Below, piece by piece: positions 17,605-27,256 of a DNA stretch of 47,584 bases. Every line of letters begins with the position of its first letter. The stretch's first letter is position 1. Both the position numbers and the translations under genes were made by a program. The stretch comes from Devosia elaeis (lineage in GTDB: Bacteria; Pseudomonadota; Alphaproteobacteria; Rhizobiales; Devosiaceae): positions 1-47,584 of the forward strand of contig NZ_LVVY01000141.1 in the NCBI RefSeq assembly GCF_001650025.1, given 5' to 3'. Under the pieces are notes generated by a model. That model saw only the letters and a list, made by a program, of their open reading frames with translations, did no database searches and was not told where the DNA came from.

Positions 17605-18417
17605 TCAGTCGTTGAGGCCGAGCACGTCGGCCATGGAATAGAGTCCGGCCGGCTGTGCGGCCGCCCAGAGCGCGGCGCGCAGGGCGCCATTGGCGAAAAT
17701 GGTGCGATCCTGGGCGCGGTGGCCGAGCTCGATGCGCTCGGCGGGGCCGGCCAGGATGATGGTGTGATCGCCGATGACCGTGCCGCCGCGCAGGGTGGCG
17801 AAGCCGATCGATCCGGCTTCGCGCGGCCCGGTATGGCCGTCGCGCACGCGCACGGCATGGCTCCTGAGGTCGATGTCGCGCCCTTTCGCGGCGGCCTCGC
17901 CCAGCATCAGGGCGGTGCCGGAAGGGGCATCGACTTTGAGATTGTGGTGCATTTCGAGCACTTCGACATCGTAGTCGGGCAGGGCGCGGGCGGCCTTTTC
18001 CACCAGCGCCGCCAGGGTGACGACGCCGGGCGAGAAATTGCCGGACTTGACGATGCGCGCGCCATTGCGGCCCGCCTCGGCAATGGCGGCGTCCTCGTCC
18101 TCGAGGCAGCCCGTGGTGCCGATGACATGGACCAGGCCCTTTTGCGCCGCCATGCGGGCCAGAGTGACGCTGGCGGCGGGGGCGGTGAAATCGATGATGG
18201 CGTCGGCGCCGGCAAGGAGCGTTTCGGCGCTTTCGACCACCGGAACATCCAGCGCCTCGATGCCGGCCAGGAGACCGGCATCCTTGCCGATGGAGGCGGC
18301 GCCGGGCCGATCGAAAGCCCCGGCCAGGACGATATCGGGATGGGCGGCCGCGGCACGGATATTGGCCTGGCCCATGCGCCCGCCGGCGCCGGCAATGATG
18401 ATGCGCAGCCTGGTCAT
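17605..18417 (-). CDS. dapB: 4-Hydroxy-tetrahydrodipicolinate reductase
   Basis: NAD(P)H-dependent step of lysine/diaminopimelate synthesis. The 270-residue product has the Rossmann GAGGRMG (10-16), GTTG (100-103), the catalytic H157-H158 and K161 in [15 protein letters not shown], and [10 protein letters not shown]...GDHTI. I took ATG 18417 ([10 protein letters not shown]) over one 60 nt upstream, which adds non-conserved residues. gpmA follows in the same operon. Confidence 0.96.
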   Translation of the reverse strand: MTRLRIIIAGAGGRMGQANIRAAAAHPDIVLAGAFDRPGAASIGKDAGLLAGIEALDVPVVESAETLLAGADAIIDFTAPAASVTLARMAAQKGLVHVIGTTGCLEDEDAAIAEAGRNGARIVKSGNFSPGVVTLAALVEKAARALPDYDVEVLEMHHNLKVDAPSGTALMLGEAAAKGRDIDLRSHAVRVRDGHTGPREAGSIGFATLRGGTVIGDHTIILAGPAERIELGHRAQDRTIFANGALRAALWAAAQPAGLYSMADVLGLND

Positions 18418-18541
18418 GGCGCAAACTCCCTCGAACTCATCCCGCCTATAGCAGTGCGGCGCCGCGCCGCCAACCATGGTGCCCCCTGCGCCCGCACTGT
18501 GCTACGATTCGCCGAAGCAAGACGAAAATACGGACCTGTCC

Positions 18542-18892
18542 ATGACCCTCACCAATGTGCTGGCCGGCCTCGCCGTGGAGGATCTCGGCAATTCGCTGGT
18601 CTGGTACGAATATCTATTCGGCCGCCCGGCCGATGCGCGAACCATGGCCGACGTGGCCGAATGGAAACTGCCCGGCGGCGGCTGGGTGCATGTGATGACC
18701 GACGAGGACCGCGCCGGCGCCAGCGTCATCGTGCTGATCGTCGACGACCTGGCCGAGGAATTGGCGCGTCTCGACACGTTCGGCATCAAGCCGGTGGCCA
18801 AGGCCATGGGCGATTTCTTCAAGACGGCGAAATTGCGTGACCCGGACGGCAATCTCATCGTCCTCAGCCAGCCGCAGCAGGGGACGTATTAG
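18542..18892 (+). CDS. VOC family protein
   Basis: A 116-residue single-domain protein of the glyoxalase/bleomycin-resistance superfamily: TNVLAGLAVEDLGNSLVWYEYLFGR at the start and LRDPDGNLIVLSQPQ at the end. It is shorter than and clearly different in sequence from the VOC protein at 8697-9104. No substrate can be assigned. It diverges from dapB and is followed by an inverted pair of palindromic repeats. Confidence 0.83.
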   Translation: MTLTNVLAGLAVEDLGNSLVWYEYLFGRPADARTMADVAEWKLPGGGWVHVMTDEDRAGASVIVLIVDDLAEELARLDTFGIKPVAKAMGDFFKTAKLRDPDGNLIVLSQPQQGTY

Positions 18893-18923
18893 TCCCGCTT
18901 TCCCCGCGCGCGTGGCGATATGG

Positions 18924-19017
18924 ATTGCCCGGACAAGCCGGGCAATGACGAAAGATAATTGGCTTCGTGCAACTCAGATCCATCCCACATCGTCACCACC
19001 CGGCTTGTCCGGGTGGT
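18924..19017. repeat. Second inverted pair of CTTGT/ACAAG-loop palindromes
   Basis: ATTGCCCGG-ACAAG-CCGGGCAAT (18924-18946) and ACCACCCGG-CTTGT-CCGGGTGGT (18995-19017), each a perfect 9-bp stem with a 5-nt loop, in opposite orientations. Same family as 16848-16909. They fill the gap between the convergent VOC and coaA genes. Confidence 0.78.
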
Positions 19018-19034
19018 CCACGACCGACGCTGGC

Positions 19035-19985
19035 CTATAACCTTTTCAGCTTCACTTCCTCGACCCGGTGGTCCTTGCCCTTCTTGAGGATGAGATCGGC
19101 GCGGCCCCTGGTGGGCAGGACGTTTTCGAGCAGATTGGGCAGGTTGATGCTCTGCCAGACATTGCGGCCGAAGGCGCCGGCCTCTTCCTCGCTCATTTCG
19201 GAGAATTTGCGGAAGAAGGAGGTGGGATCACGGAAGGCGGTGTCGCGCAGGCGGAAGAAGCGGGTGATGTACCAATCGCGCAAATCCTCGACATCGGCGT
19301 CGATATAGATCGAGAAATCGATGAAATCCGAGGCAAAGAGGATGGGCGCGCCATCCCGGGGCAGGTCGCCGGGCTGCAGGATATTGAGGCCTTCCACGAT
19401 GAGGATGTCGGGGCGGTCGATGATGACCTGCTCGCCGGGCACTACGTCATAGACCAGGTGCGAATAAACCGGCACGGCGACGTCACCCTTGCCCGATTTG
19501 ATGTCGGCGAGGAAATTGACGAAGCGGGCGCGATCATAGCTTTCCGGAAAGCCCTTGCGCTGCATCAGCCCGCGCTCTTCCAGCACCCGATTGGGGTGGA
19601 GGAACCCGTCGGTGGTGACGAGATCGACCTTGGGGCTGGAGGGCCAGCGCGACAGCAGGGCCTGGAGAATGCGCGAGGTGGTGGACTTGCCCACCGCCAC
19701 CGAGCCGGCAACGCCGATGATGAAAGGCACCTTGTCATTGGGGGCATTGAGGAAGCGGGTGGAGACCCGGTTCAGGCCCTGGATGGCTTCGACGTAATAG
19801 GCCAGCAGGCGGGAGAGCGGCAGGTAGATTTCCTCGGCCTCGGCCAGCGAGATCGGATCGGTCAGGGCGCGCAGGCGCTGGATATCGGCTTCGGTCAGCG
19901 TCATGGGCTGGCCGTTGCGCAGGTCGCTCCATTGCTGCTTGGTAAAATGGCGATAGGGATCGAGAGCGGGCGGGCGCTTGGCCAT
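19035..19985 (-). CDS. coaA: Type I pantothenate kinase
   Basis: First committed step of coenzyme A synthesis: pantothenate to 4'-phosphopantothenate. The 316-residue protein has [13 protein letters not shown] near the start, the P-loop [12 protein letters not shown] (91-102), TTDGFLHPN, the KGFPESYD motif and the [21 protein letters not shown] segments. Its ATG abuts the hisE stop with no gap, placing it at the end of the his operon. That linkage of hisE and coaA is common in Rhizobiales. Confidence 0.97.
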   Translation of the reverse strand: MAKRPPALDPYRHFTKQQWSDLRNGQPMTLTEADIQRLRALTDPISLAEAEEIYLPLSRLLAYYVEAIQGLNRVSTRFLNAPNDKVPFIIGVAGSVAVGKSTTSRILQALLSRWPSSPKVDLVTTDGFLHPNRVLEERGLMQRKGFPESYDRARFVNFLADIKSGKGDVAVPVYSHLVYDVVPGEQVIIDRPDILIVEGLNILQPGDLPRDGAPILFASDFIDFSIYIDADVEDLRDWYITRFFRLRDTAFRDPTSFFRKFSEMSEEEAGAFGRNVWQSINLPNLLENVLPTRGRADLILKKGKDHRVEEVKLKRL

Positions 19986-20303
19986 TCAGGAATTGTCCTT
20001 GCGGGAGGCCTTCTCGGCGAGGCCCGATTGGGCGGTGCGGGCATCGAGCTCGGCCATGATGTCCGAGAGCGGCACATCGGCGGCCCGGAGCACGACCAGC
20101 AGGTGATAGAGCAGGTCTGCGCTTTCCTTGATCAATTCGGCCCGGTCGCCGGTGACGGCAGCAATGACGGCTTCATTGGCTTCCTCGCCCAGTTTCTGAG
20201 CCGCCTTGTTCATGCCGCGGGCGATCAGCTTGGCCGTATAGCTTTCCTCGGGCGAGGCCGCGGCGCGCAGCGCGATACGGGCTTCGAGTTCTTCGAGCGT
20301 CAT
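19986..20303 (-). CDS. hisE: Phosphoribosyl-ATP diphosphatase
   Basis: Second step of histidine synthesis (PR-ATP to PR-AMP). The 105-residue all-helical product has the MazG-like signature [22 protein letters not shown] and [17 protein letters not shown] with the metal-binding acidic residues. It is stand-alone HisE, not fused to HisI; hisI is not in the window. It directly precedes coaA. Confidence 0.95.
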   Translation of the reverse strand: MTLEELEARIALRAAASPEESYTAKLIARGMNKAAQKLGEEANEAVIAAVTGDRAELIKESADLLYHLLVVLRAADVPLSDIMAELDARTAQSGLAEKASRKDNS

Positions 20304-20384
20304 GGGCTGGGAAGGCTCCTCGTCCTGGGTGTCGTGTGCGCTGACAGGCTTAGAGCAAACTTTCGGCCTGCCGTCATCCGCGAC

Positions 20385-21194
20385 TTAAGCCGCGTCAGCT
20401 GCTGCCCGGTCGAGCCGCATGGCAATGCCGTGCTCGGCCATATAGGCCTTGGCCTGGGGGATGGTGAAGGTGCCGAAATGGAAGATCGAGGCGGCCAGAA
20501 CGGCGCTGGCATGGCCCTCGGTGACGCCTTCGACCAGGTGCTGTAACGTACCGACGCCGCCCGAGGCGATGACCGGCACTTCGACGCTATCGGCAATGGC
20601 GCGGGTGAGTTTCAGATCGAAGCCGGACTTGGTGCCGTCGCGGTCCATGGAGGTGACCAGCAATTCCCCGGCGCCGCGCTCGACCATGCGGGCGGCGAAT
20701 TCCACCGCGTCGATGCCTGTCGGCTTCCGGCCGCCATGGGTATAAATTTCCCATTCGCTGCGGTTGTCGCCGCCGACCTTTGCGTCGAGGCGCTGCTTGG
20801 CGTCCACCGAAACGACGATGCATTGATTGCCGAACTTGTCGGCGGCCCGGGCGATGAAATCGGGATCGTTCACGGCGGCGGAATTGATCGCCACCTTGTC
20901 GGCGCCGGCCAGGAGGAGCTTGCGGATATCCTCGATGGTCCGCACGCCGCCACCAACGGTCACCGGCATGAAGCAATGCTCGGCCGTGCGCGCCACGACG
21001 TCGAAAATAGTGTCGCGGCCTTCATGGCTGGCGGTGATGTCGAGAAAGGTCAATTCGTCCGCGCCGGCCGCGTCATAGGCCATGGCCGCCTCGACCGGAT
21101 CGCCGGCATCGACCAGATCGACGAAATTTACGCCCTTGACCACACGGCCGCCGGCGACGTCGAGGCAGGGGATGATACGAGTCTTGAGGCTCAT
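20385..21194 (-). CDS. hisF: Imidazole glycerol phosphate synthase, cyclase subunit HisF
   Basis: Cyclase half of the HisH-HisF enzyme, forming IGP and AICAR from PRFAR. The 269-residue TIM barrel begins [24 protein letters not shown] (catalytic D12) and carries [28 protein letters not shown] (second catalytic Asp) and ASGGVG. Its ATG overlaps the stop of the small membrane-protein gene by 4 nt (ATGA). Confidence 0.97.
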   Translation of the reverse strand: MSLKTRIIPCLDVAGGRVVKGVNFVDLVDAGDPVEAAMAYDAAGADELTFLDITASHEGRDTIFDVVARTAEHCFMPVTVGGGVRTIEDIRKLLLAGADKVAINSAAVNDPDFIARAADKFGNQCIVVSVDAKQRLDAKVGGDNRSEWEIYTHGGRKPTGIDAVEFAARMVERGAGELLVTSMDRDGTKSGFDLKLTRAIADSVEVPVIASGGVGTLQHLVEGVTEGHASAVLAASIFHFGTFTIPQAKAYMAEHGIAMRLDRAAADAA

Positions 21195-21520
21195 GAGCGT
21201 TTGACCTTCTGCATCTGGCCCCAGCCGATGCGGTGGATGACGAGGCTGGCGAGCCAGACGAGCAGCGCACCGCCGCCCAGGGGCAGGGTGGCCAGCATGA
21301 ACCAGCCCATCACGCCGGTGAAATAGAGCAATTCGCCCAGATCCATGCCCATCACGATGCAGGGATGGACCGTGGCTTCATTGACGGTGCAGCCATTGGC
21401 ATCGGCCACGAGATAGGTGAAATAGACCGAGATGACCGGCGCCAGGGCAAAGAGCAGGATGATGGCCAGCGCCAAGAGATAAGCCCAATAGGGGAACCTG
21501 TCGGGCCGAACCGCGCTCAT
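21191..21520 (-). CDS. Small membrane protein embedded in the his operon
   Basis: I do not recognise this 109-residue protein as a named family. It has two strong hydrophobic segments (about 12-38 and 63-94) separated by a short loop with two cysteines ([26 protein letters not shown]), and a basic C-terminus ([14 protein letters not shown]). It overlaps hisA upstream by 4 nt and hisF downstream by 4 nt (ATGA at both ends), which supports it being translated as part of the operon. The two cysteines could form a disulphide if that loop is periplasmic; this is inference. Confidence 0.8.
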   Translation of the reverse strand: MSAVRPDRFPYWAYLLALAIILLFALAPVISVYFTYLVADANGCTVNEATVHPCIVMGMDLGELLYFTGVMGWFMLATLPLGGGALLVWLASLVIHRIGWGQMQKVKRS

Positions 21521-22245
21521 GCCGCCCTCAGCAGAGCCAGTGCTTCACGTGAATCAATGCGTCCGTCATAGAGCGCGCGGCCGGAAATGGCGCCTTCAAG
21601 CACCTGGTATTCGGGCCGGGTCATGCGCTCGATATCGGCCATGGAGGCGAGCCCCCCCGAGGCGATCACCGGAATGGCGGTGGCGCGGGCGAGCTCGAGC
21701 GTTGCGTCCCAATTGATGCCGGCCAGGACCCCGTCGCGGTCGATATCGGTATAGATGATGGCGGCGACGCCGGCGCCTTCGAAGCGCCTGGCCAACTCGA
21801 TGACCGAAAGCTCGGAGGTCTCGGCCCAGCCTTCCACCGCCACCATGCCCTGGCGCGCATCGATGCCGACGGCGACCTGGCCGGGCCATTTTGCGGCAGC
21901 CTCTTTCACCAAAGCCGGATCGCGCACGGCGACGGTGCCGAGAATGACACGGGCCAGGCCCTTATCGAGCCAGCTCTCGATATGGCCGAGATTGCGAATG
22001 CCGCCGCCCAACTGCACCGGGAATTTCACATTTTTGAGGATCGCGTCCACCGCCGCGCCATTGACGCTCTCGCCGGCAAAGGCGCCGTTGAGATCGACGA
22101 CATGGAGATAATCGAAACCCTGGTCCTCGAAGCTTTTGGCCTGCGCGGCGGGATCGTCATTGAACACGGTGGCCTGGTCCATGTCGCCCAGCTTGAGGCG
22201 CACGCATTGGCCGTCCTTGAGGTCGATGGCAGGAAAGAGGATCAT
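21517..22245 (-). CDS. hisA: Phosphoribosylformimino-5-aminoimidazole carboxamide ribotide isomerase HisA
   Basis: ProFAR isomerase of histidine synthesis. The 242-residue TIM barrel begins [17 protein letters not shown] (catalytic D8) and has [33 protein letters not shown] (second catalytic Asp) and [12 protein letters not shown] precedes the ATG. The last codons contain a degenerate parS-like sequence (21541-21556). Confidence 0.97.
   Translation of the reverse strand: MILFPAIDLKDGQCVRLKLGDMDQATVFNDDPAAQAKSFEDQGFDYLHVVDLNGAFAGESVNGAAVDAILKNVKFPVQLGGGIRNLGHIESWLDKGLARVILGTVAVRDPALVKEAAAKWPGQVAVGIDARQGMVAVEGWAETSELSVIELARRFEGAGVAAIIYTDIDRDGVLAGINWDATLELARATAIPVIASGGLASMADIERMTRPEYQVLEGAISGRALYDGRIDSREALALLRAA
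21541..21556. other. Degenerate parS-like site inside hisA
   Basis: TGCTTCACGTGAATCA differs from TGTTNCACGTGAAACA at positions 3 and 14; the 10-bp core TTCACGTGAA is a perfect palindrome. It lies within the 3' end of hisA, about 18 kb from parA. Confidence 0.4.
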
Positions 22246-22260
22246 GGATTGCTCCGGCTA

Positions 22261-22286
22261 TTCTTCTCCCCAAGGGGGAGAGGAAA
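22261..22286. repeat. Fragment of the CTTCTCCCC dispersed repeat
   Basis: TTCTTCTCCCC-AAG-GGGGAGAGGAAA, the hairpin half of the family found at 2256-2388, in the hisH-hisA gap. A similar hairpin, CTCTCCC-TTTTTAG-GGGAGAG, lies at 23053-23073 between hisB and hisH. Whether they attenuate the his transcript is unknown. Confidence 0.6.
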
Positions 22287-22306
22287 GGAGGGGGCGCCCG
22301 TCATTG

Positions 22307-22960
22307 TCACGGCGTCCATCCCAGAAAATTCTCGATCAGCTTGAGGCCCAGCGCCTGGCTCTTTTCGGGGTGGAACTGGGTGCCGAAGATGTTGTCGCGG
22401 CCGACACAGGCGGTGAGCGCGCCGCCGTAATCGGTGGTGGCGACGAGATGGGCCGGATCGTCGGTCTTCAGATGATAGGAATGGACGAAATAGGCATGGA
22501 GCCCATCAGGGCCGTCGGCAATGCCGGCGAGCAGGGGATGGGGGTGGGTGATGGAAATATTGTTCCAGCCCATATGCGGGATTTTGAGCGCCGGATCGGA
22601 TGGGGCGATCTTTTCGACGGCGCCGGGAATCCAGCCCAGGCCCTGGGTCACGACCTTTTCGCGGCCCTCGGTCGCCAGCAATTGCATGCCGACGCAGACG
22701 CCGAGAAAGGGCGTACCGCCTCTGATCACCTTTTCGTCGAGCACTTCGATCATGCCCGGCACGGCGTTCAGCCCGGCCATGCAATCGGCGAAGGCGCCGA
22801 CGCCGGGCAGCATGATGCGGTCGGCGCGGCGGACGATTTCGGGATCGGCGGTGACGGTGATGGCGTCACCCTGGCCGCGCTCATGGGCGACGCGCTCGAA
22901 GGCCTTGGCAGCCGAACGCAGGTTGCCGGCGCCGTAATCGATGATGGCGATGGTGCTCAT
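22307..22960 (-). CDS. hisH: Imidazole glycerol phosphate synthase, glutamine amidotransferase subunit HisH
   Basis: Supplies ammonia to HisF. The 217-residue class I amidotransferase has IIDYGAGNLRS at the start, the nucleophile C89 in FLGVCVGMQLL, and H197/E199 in GTQFHPEKSQ. I used ATG 22960 (MSTIAIIDYG) rather than one 48 nt upstream. It lies between hisB and hisA, as expected. Confidence 0.97.
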   Translation of the reverse strand: MSTIAIIDYGAGNLRSAAKAFERVAHERGQGDAITVTADPEIVRRADRIMLPGVGAFADCMAGLNAVPGMIEVLDEKVIRGGTPFLGVCVGMQLLATEGREKVVTQGLGWIPGAVEKIAPSDPALKIPHMGWNNISITHPHPLLAGIADGPDGLHAYFVHSYHLKTDDPAHLVATTDYGGALTACVGRDNIFGTQFHPEKSQALGLKLIENFLGWTP

Positions 22961-23078
22961 GGGCCGCCTCGGGAAGGAGTACGGCGCTGATCTAGTGCAA
23001 AAAACCACATGGGGGAAGGGCGGGATGGTTCCCGGAACGCGATCGGCTCCCTCTCCCTTTTTAGGGGAGAGGTGACAA

Positions 23079-23666
23079 TCAGAGCATTCCCTTGGTGCTC
23101 GGCACCGAATCGCTCACGCGCGGATCGATTTCCAAGGCCGTGCGCAGGGCGCGGGCCACGGCCTTGAACATCGACTCGGCCAGGTGGTGGTTATTGTCGA
23201 AATAGAAATTCTCGATATGCAGCGTGATGCCGGCATTGACCGCGAAGGCCTGGAAGAATTCGCGGAACAATTCGGTGTCGATCTCGCCGATCTTGCCCTG
23301 GCTGAATTCGGCCTTGAAAACCAGGAAGGCGCGGCCGGACACGTCCAGCGCCGCCCGGGTCAGCGTGCCGTCCATGGGCAGGTCGCACGAGGCGTAGCGG
23401 CGAATGCCCTTCTTGTCGCCCAAGGCCTCCTTGATCGCCTGGCCCAGCGCGATGCCCACGTCCTCGACACTGTGGTGGCTGTCGATATGCAGGTCGCCCT
23501 TGCAGGTTACCTCCATGTCGATCAGCGAATGGCGCGCCAGCTGGTCGAGCATGTGGTCGAAAAAGCCGATGCCGGTGTTCATGGCGTGCTTGCCCGTGCC
23601 ATCGAGATCGATCGAGACGGCAATCTCGGTCTCGTTGGTCTTGCGGGCGATCTGTGCGGTGCGCAT
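23079..23666 (-). CDS. hisB: Imidazoleglycerol-phosphate dehydratase
   Basis: Dehydrates IGP to imidazole acetol phosphate. The 195-residue stand-alone dehydratase has [34 protein letters not shown] and the second metal motif [22 protein letters not shown]. There is no fused HisB phosphatase domain. It is the first gene of the leftward his-coaA block and diverges from hslV; GGAGA precedes its ATG. Confidence 0.97.
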   Translation of the reverse strand: MRTAQIARKTNETEIAVSIDLDGTGKHAMNTGIGFFDHMLDQLARHSLIDMEVTCKGDLHIDSHHSVEDVGIALGQAIKEALGDKKGIRRYASCDLPMDGTLTRAALDVSGRAFLVFKAEFSQGKIGEIDTELFREFFQAFAVNAGITLHIENFYFDNNHHLAESMFKAVARALRTALEIDPRVSDSVPSTKGML

Positions 23667-23739
23667 GGCAATTCTCCGGCGTTCGGCGGTGATTAGCAGA
23701 TGCGCACAAGCGCGTGAAGATTGGGTTAGGGCGCCATCG

Positions 23740-23767
23740 GTTGCAATCGCAGCGGCGGAGCCTAAAT
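23740..23767 (+). promoter_or_regulatory. Candidate sigma-32 (RpoH) promoter of hslV
   Basis: GTTGCAA (23740-23746), a 14-bp spacer and CCTAAAT (23761-23767). It is close in form to the dnaK promoter with one base less spacing, 30 bp before the hslV ATG. HslVU is a classic RpoH-dependent operon, which adds weight. Confidence 0.5.
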
Positions 23768-23797
23768 ATCATCCAACAGTTCGGAGTACTTCCCCCA

Positions 23798-24358
23798 ATG
23801 AGTGAACACACAAATCCCGGCTGGCACGGGACGACCATCGTTTCCGTGCGCAAGGGCAACAAGGTCGTGGTGGCCGGCGATGGCCAGGTGTCCATGGGCC
23901 AGACGGTGATGAAGCACGGCGCCAGGAAGGTGCGCCGGCTCGCCGGCGGCAAGGTGATCGGCGGCTTTGCCGGCTCCACCGCCGATGCCTTCACGCTCTT
24001 CGAGCGACTGGAGGCCAAACTCGAGCAATATCCCGACCAATTGATGCGGGCGGCCGTGGAACTGGCCAAGGACTGGCGCACCGACCGCTATCTGCGCAAG
24101 CTGGAAGCCATGATGATCGTGGCCGACAAGACCGATACGCTGGTGCTGACCGGCAATGGCGACGTGCTGACGCCGGACCATGGCGTCATCGCCATCGGCT
24201 CGGGCGGCAATTACGCGCATTCGGCCGCCCTGGCCCTGCACCAGGCCACCGAACTCGATGCCGAAGACATCGCCCGCCGCGCCATGAAGATCGCCGAGGA
24301 AATCTGCGTCTATACCAATGGCAATGTGACGGTCGAAACCATCGAGCTCGACGCGTGA
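23798..24358 (+). CDS. hslV: ATP-dependent protease subunit HslV
   Basis: Proteasome-like peptidase that forms a double hexamer capped by HslU. The 186-residue product has the N-terminal Thr nucleophile (T12 in [12 protein letters not shown], exposed after propeptide removal), [30 protein letters not shown] and [16 protein letters not shown]. The ATG at 23798 was chosen over one 84 nt upstream, which would run through the promoter. Its stop overlaps the GTG of the next gene. Confidence 0.97.
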   Translation: MSEHTNPGWHGTTIVSVRKGNKVVVAGDGQVSMGQTVMKHGARKVRRLAGGKVIGGFAGSTADAFTLFERLEAKLEQYPDQLMRAAVELAKDWRTDRYLRKLEAMMIVADKTDTLVLTGNGDVLTPDHGVIAIGSGGNYAHSAALALHQATELDAEDIARRAMKIAEEICVYTNGNVTVETIELDA

Positions 24359-24900
24359 ACGGCCTGGTCCGCCAATTGACCGAGGCGGATGCGGAGGCTT
24401 TCCGCGCCATCCGGCTCGAAGCTCTGGCGGACAGTCCCGACGCCTTTGGCGGCGATCTCGCCGAGGAAAGCCGTCAGGGGCTGGAGGCCTTTACCCGCCA
24501 GATCACCCAAAGCGCCATTTTCGGGGCTTTTACCGGGGACGAGCTGCGCGGCGTGGTGGGCCTGTTCTGGAACGACAGCGCCAAACGCCGGCATCTGGAC
24601 CATCTCTATACGGTCTATGTGACGCCAGCGGCGCGCGGCACCGGGATCGGATTGCCGCTCATTGAAACGGCCCTGGACCATGCGCGCGCACGCGGCCTCG
24701 TCCAGGTGCTCCTGGGCGTGGCCACCCATAATGGCCCGGCCATCGCGCTCTACCGCAAGGCGGGCTTTGACATCTACGGGACCGAAAAGCGGTCCCTCTT
24801 CGTGAACGGTCGATATATCGACGAACACATGATGGTGCGCTTCCTGGACCATGAACCGGTCCAACAGCAAGGCGCCACGGAAAGTGACAAAAGTGAGTGA
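24355..24900 (+). CDS. GNAT family N-acetyltransferase between hslV and hslU
   Basis: A 181-residue acetyl-CoA-dependent acyltransferase. The acetyl-CoA loop is [19 protein letters not shown] (about 90-108), followed by [21 protein letters not shown], the usual GNAT C-terminal half. The GTG start overlaps the hslV stop (GTGA) and its end overlaps or abuts the start of hslU, so all three are translationally linked. The acceptor is unknown; its placement suggests a stress-related target, which is inference only. Confidence 0.88.
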   Translation: MNGLVRQLTEADAEAFRAIRLEALADSPDAFGGDLAEESRQGLEAFTRQITQSAIFGAFTGDELRGVVGLFWNDSAKRRHLDHLYTVYVTPAARGTGIGLPLIETALDHARARGLVQVLLGVATHNGPAIALYRKAGFDIYGTEKRSLFVNGRYIDEHMMVRFLDHEPVQQQGATESDKSE

Positions 24901-26203
24901 AACCAATTTTTCCCCGCGCGAGATCGTTTCAGAGCTCGACCGCCACATCGTCGGCCAGGCCGATGCCAAGCGCGCCGTGGCGGTGGCCCTGCGCAATCGC
25001 TGGCGGCGCCAGCAGCTTTCGCCGGAACTGCGGCGCGAGGTGACGCCGAAGAATATCCTGATGATCGGGCCCACCGGCGTCGGCAAGACCGAGATTTCGC
25101 GGCGGCTGGCGCGGCTGGCCCAGGCACCCTTCGTCAAGGTGGAAGCCACCAAGTTCACCGAGGTGGGCTATGTCGGCCGCGACGTCGAGCAGATCGTGCG
25201 CGACCTGGTCGAGGCCGGGATCACGGTGCTGCGCGACAAGCGCCGCCGCGACGTGCAGGCCCAGGCCCATCACAATGCCGAGGAACGGGTGCTCGATGCG
25301 CTGGTCGGCACCTCCGCCACGCCGTCGACGCGCGATTCGTTCCGCAGCAAGCTGCGCAGCAACGAGCTGGACGACAAGGAAATCGAGATCGAGATGCAGC
25401 CCAATCCGGGCACGGGCGGTTTCGAAATCCCCGGCATGCCCAATGGCGGCATCGGCATGATCAACCTCAGCGACATGTTCAAGCAGGCCATGGGCGGGCG
25501 CGGGGTGAAGCGCAAGATCAAGGTCAAGGATGCCTATGAACCGCTGATCGCCGAGGAAGCCGACAAGCTGCTCGATCAGGACCAGCTCAAGAGCGAGGCC
25601 ATCGAGCTGGTGGAAAATCACGGCATCGTCTTCATCGACGAGATCGACAAGGTGGCCCATCGGGAAGGCGGCGCCCAGGGCGGACCCTCGCGCGAAGGCG
25701 TGCAGCGCGATCTGTTGCCGCTGATCGAAGGCACGACCGTCGCGACCAAATATGGCCCGGTCCAGACCGACCATATCCTGTTCATCGCCTCGGGCGCCTT
25801 CCACGTCTCCAAGCCGTCCGACCTGTTGCCGGAGCTACAGGGCCGCCTGCCGATCCGGGTGGAGCTCAAGGCGCTGACCCGCGAGGATTTCATCGGCATT
25901 CTCAGCGACACCGAAGCGAGCCTCATCAAGCAATATGTAGCCTTGATGAGCACCGAAGGCGTGTCGCTCGAAGTGACCCCGGACGCCATCGAGGCCATTG
26001 CCGACGCGGCGGTGACGGTCAATTCATCGGTCGAGAATATCGGCGCGCGGCGCCTGCAGACGGTGATGGAACGGCTGGTCGAGGAAATCTCCTTCGACGC
26101 ACCGGACCGGGCCGGGCAGGCCGTCAAGATCGACGCCGCCTTCGTGCGGGAGAAAGTGGGCGTGCTGGCCGGAGACACGGACCTGAGCAAGTTCGTGCTG
26201 TAG
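24893..26203 (+). CDS. hslU: HslU ATPase/unfoldase subunit
   Basis: AAA+ unfoldase of the HslVU protease. The sequence has [33 protein letters not shown], Walker A GPTGVGKT (59-66), the pore loop GYVGRD, Walker [11 protein letters not shown] and the C-terminal KFVL tail that docks into HslV. Starts at GTG 24893 (after GGAAAG), GTG 24884 or ATG 24851 are all in frame; 24893 gives 436 residues, matching the rhizobial length, while 24851 would overlap the GNAT gene by 50 nt. Confidence 0.95.
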   Translation: MSETNFSPREIVSELDRHIVGQADAKRAVAVALRNRWRRQQLSPELRREVTPKNILMIGPTGVGKTEISRRLARLAQAPFVKVEATKFTEVGYVGRDVEQIVRDLVEAGITVLRDKRRRDVQAQAHHNAEERVLDALVGTSATPSTRDSFRSKLRSNELDDKEIEIEMQPNPGTGGFEIPGMPNGGIGMINLSDMFKQAMGGRGVKRKIKVKDAYEPLIAEEADKLLDQDQLKSEAIELVENHGIVFIDEIDKVAHREGGAQGGPSREGVQRDLLPLIEGTTVATKYGPVQTDHILFIASGAFHVSKPSDLLPELQGRLPIRVELKALTREDFIGILSDTEASLIKQYVALMSTEGVSLEVTPDAIEAIADAAVTVNSSVENIGARRLQTVMERLVEEISFDAPDRAGQAVKIDAAFVREKVGVLAGDTDLSKFVL

Positions 26204-26228
26204 GGCCGGACTTCCCACCATCACTGAA

Positions 26229-26259
26229 CGTCACCCTCGGGGCGAGCCCGAGGGTGACG
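26229..26259. repeat. 13-bp perfect palindrome after hslU
   Basis: CGTCACCCTCGGG (26229-26241), loop GCGAG, CCCGAGGGTGACG (26247-26259). The core resembles the CTTGT/ACAAG-loop repeat family elsewhere in the window. It lies between convergent hslU and the XRE gene and could act as a bidirectional terminator, although no T-run follows. Confidence 0.65.
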
Positions 26260-26285
26260 ATTGGCGGCGGTGAAGTGTCCGCGTT

Positions 26286-26654
26286 CTACCGCTTCCGCCC
26301 CGCCCGCTTTACCAGCTCATCGCGCAGAAATTTCAGGTCCTCTGGCGCCAGCTTTCCGATATCGTCGCGCAGGCGGTTGGCGAGTTCGGTGGCCTCGGGC
26401 GCCAGCCCGCCGGTATCGATGCTCACCTTGGGGTCGGAAATCTCGGCCAGGCGCTGCAGTTCTTCCGCCTCGTCCCAGATGACATTGAAAAAGGCGATGA
26501 TGCGATGGAGCAGGAAAGAGGTGGGCTGGCCACGCTTGCCGTGTTCGAGGGCCGAAAGATAGGCGGAGGAGACGTTGAGCGCCTTGGCCATGTCCTTGAG
26601 CGAAATGCCGCGCGCCTCGCGCATGGCCCGCAATTTGGCGCCGAGCGGGGTCAT
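26286..26654 (-). CDS. XRE-family helix-turn-helix regulator
   Basis: A 122-residue DNA-binding protein. The N-terminal HTH is LRAMREARGISLKDMAKALNVSSAYLSALEHGKRG (about 8-42), followed by a helical domain with FFNVIWDEAEELQRLAEIS. It overlaps the Smr gene by 4 nt at its start. A homologue beside the Smr gene is common in Rhizobiales, but its target is unknown to me. Confidence 0.87.
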   Translation of the reverse strand: MTPLGAKLRAMREARGISLKDMAKALNVSSAYLSALEHGKRGQPTSFLLHRIIAFFNVIWDEAEELQRLAEISDPKVSIDTGGLAPEATELANRLRDDIGKLAPEDLKFLRDELVKRAGRKR

Positions 26655-27232
26655 TGCCGGCGCAGGCGCACATAATATGCGCCCTCCCCGCCATGGCCCC
26701 GCGCGGCCGTGCTCCAGCCGGAAATCAGGTGCGACAGGCCCGGTTCGCTGAGCCAGATCGGCAGCATGGTGCGCAAGATGCCCCGCTCGCTCATGGCCGC
26801 AATGTAGTCATTGTCGGTCTTGGCCCCCTTGCCGGTAATGACCAGGATCGTCCGGTCGCCCCGCGCGGCCCGCGCGCCGATATAGCGGCGCAGCGCCTCG
26901 CGGGCCTGGTTCTGCGTCATGCCGTGCAGGTCGATCGTGCCGTCGATATCGATACGGCCGCGCCGGACCTTCTTGTGAATGGCCGGATCGACCGCCCGTT
27001 CCAGCAGGCCCCCGCCGGGCGGGGGCGCCTGGTAGGGCGGCAGAAAGGGCCGCCCGGCGCCCAGTTTTTTCGGCGGCGCCTTGATCTCCGGTATCGGCTC
27101 GGATTCCGGCACGGGCAGGGGACCTGCCCCAAGCTTCAGGAGCCCCTTGCGGCGCAGGGGTTCCACCGTCTCGGCCACATGCGTCCAGAGGTGGAAATCG
27201 TGCGGCAGGCGCTTGGCGTCGCGCTTGGACAT
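26651..27232 (-). CDS. Smr/MutS2-type domain protein
   Basis: A 193-residue protein with a proline-rich N-terminal half and a C-terminal Smr domain: IDLHGMTQNQAREALRRYI, ILVITGKGAKT (the GxG nuclease-type motif) and GHGGEGAYYVRLRR. Small Smr proteins bind and nick branched DNA or act on mRNA in ribosome rescue; which applies here is not known. Its 3' end overlaps the XRE gene by 4 nt and it follows timA by 24 bp. In several relatives an mltA gene sits between timA and smr; here it is missing. Confidence 0.88.
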   Translation of the reverse strand: MSKRDAKRLPHDFHLWTHVAETVEPLRRKGLLKLGAGPLPVPESEPIPEIKAPPKKLGAGRPFLPPYQAPPPGGGLLERAVDPAIHKKVRRGRIDIDGTIDLHGMTQNQAREALRRYIGARAARGDRTILVITGKGAKTDNDYIAAMSERGILRTMLPIWLSEPGLSHLISGWSTAARGHGGEGAYYVRLRRQ

Positions 27233-27256
27233 GGGAAACAGGCCTGCCGCCTCGGA

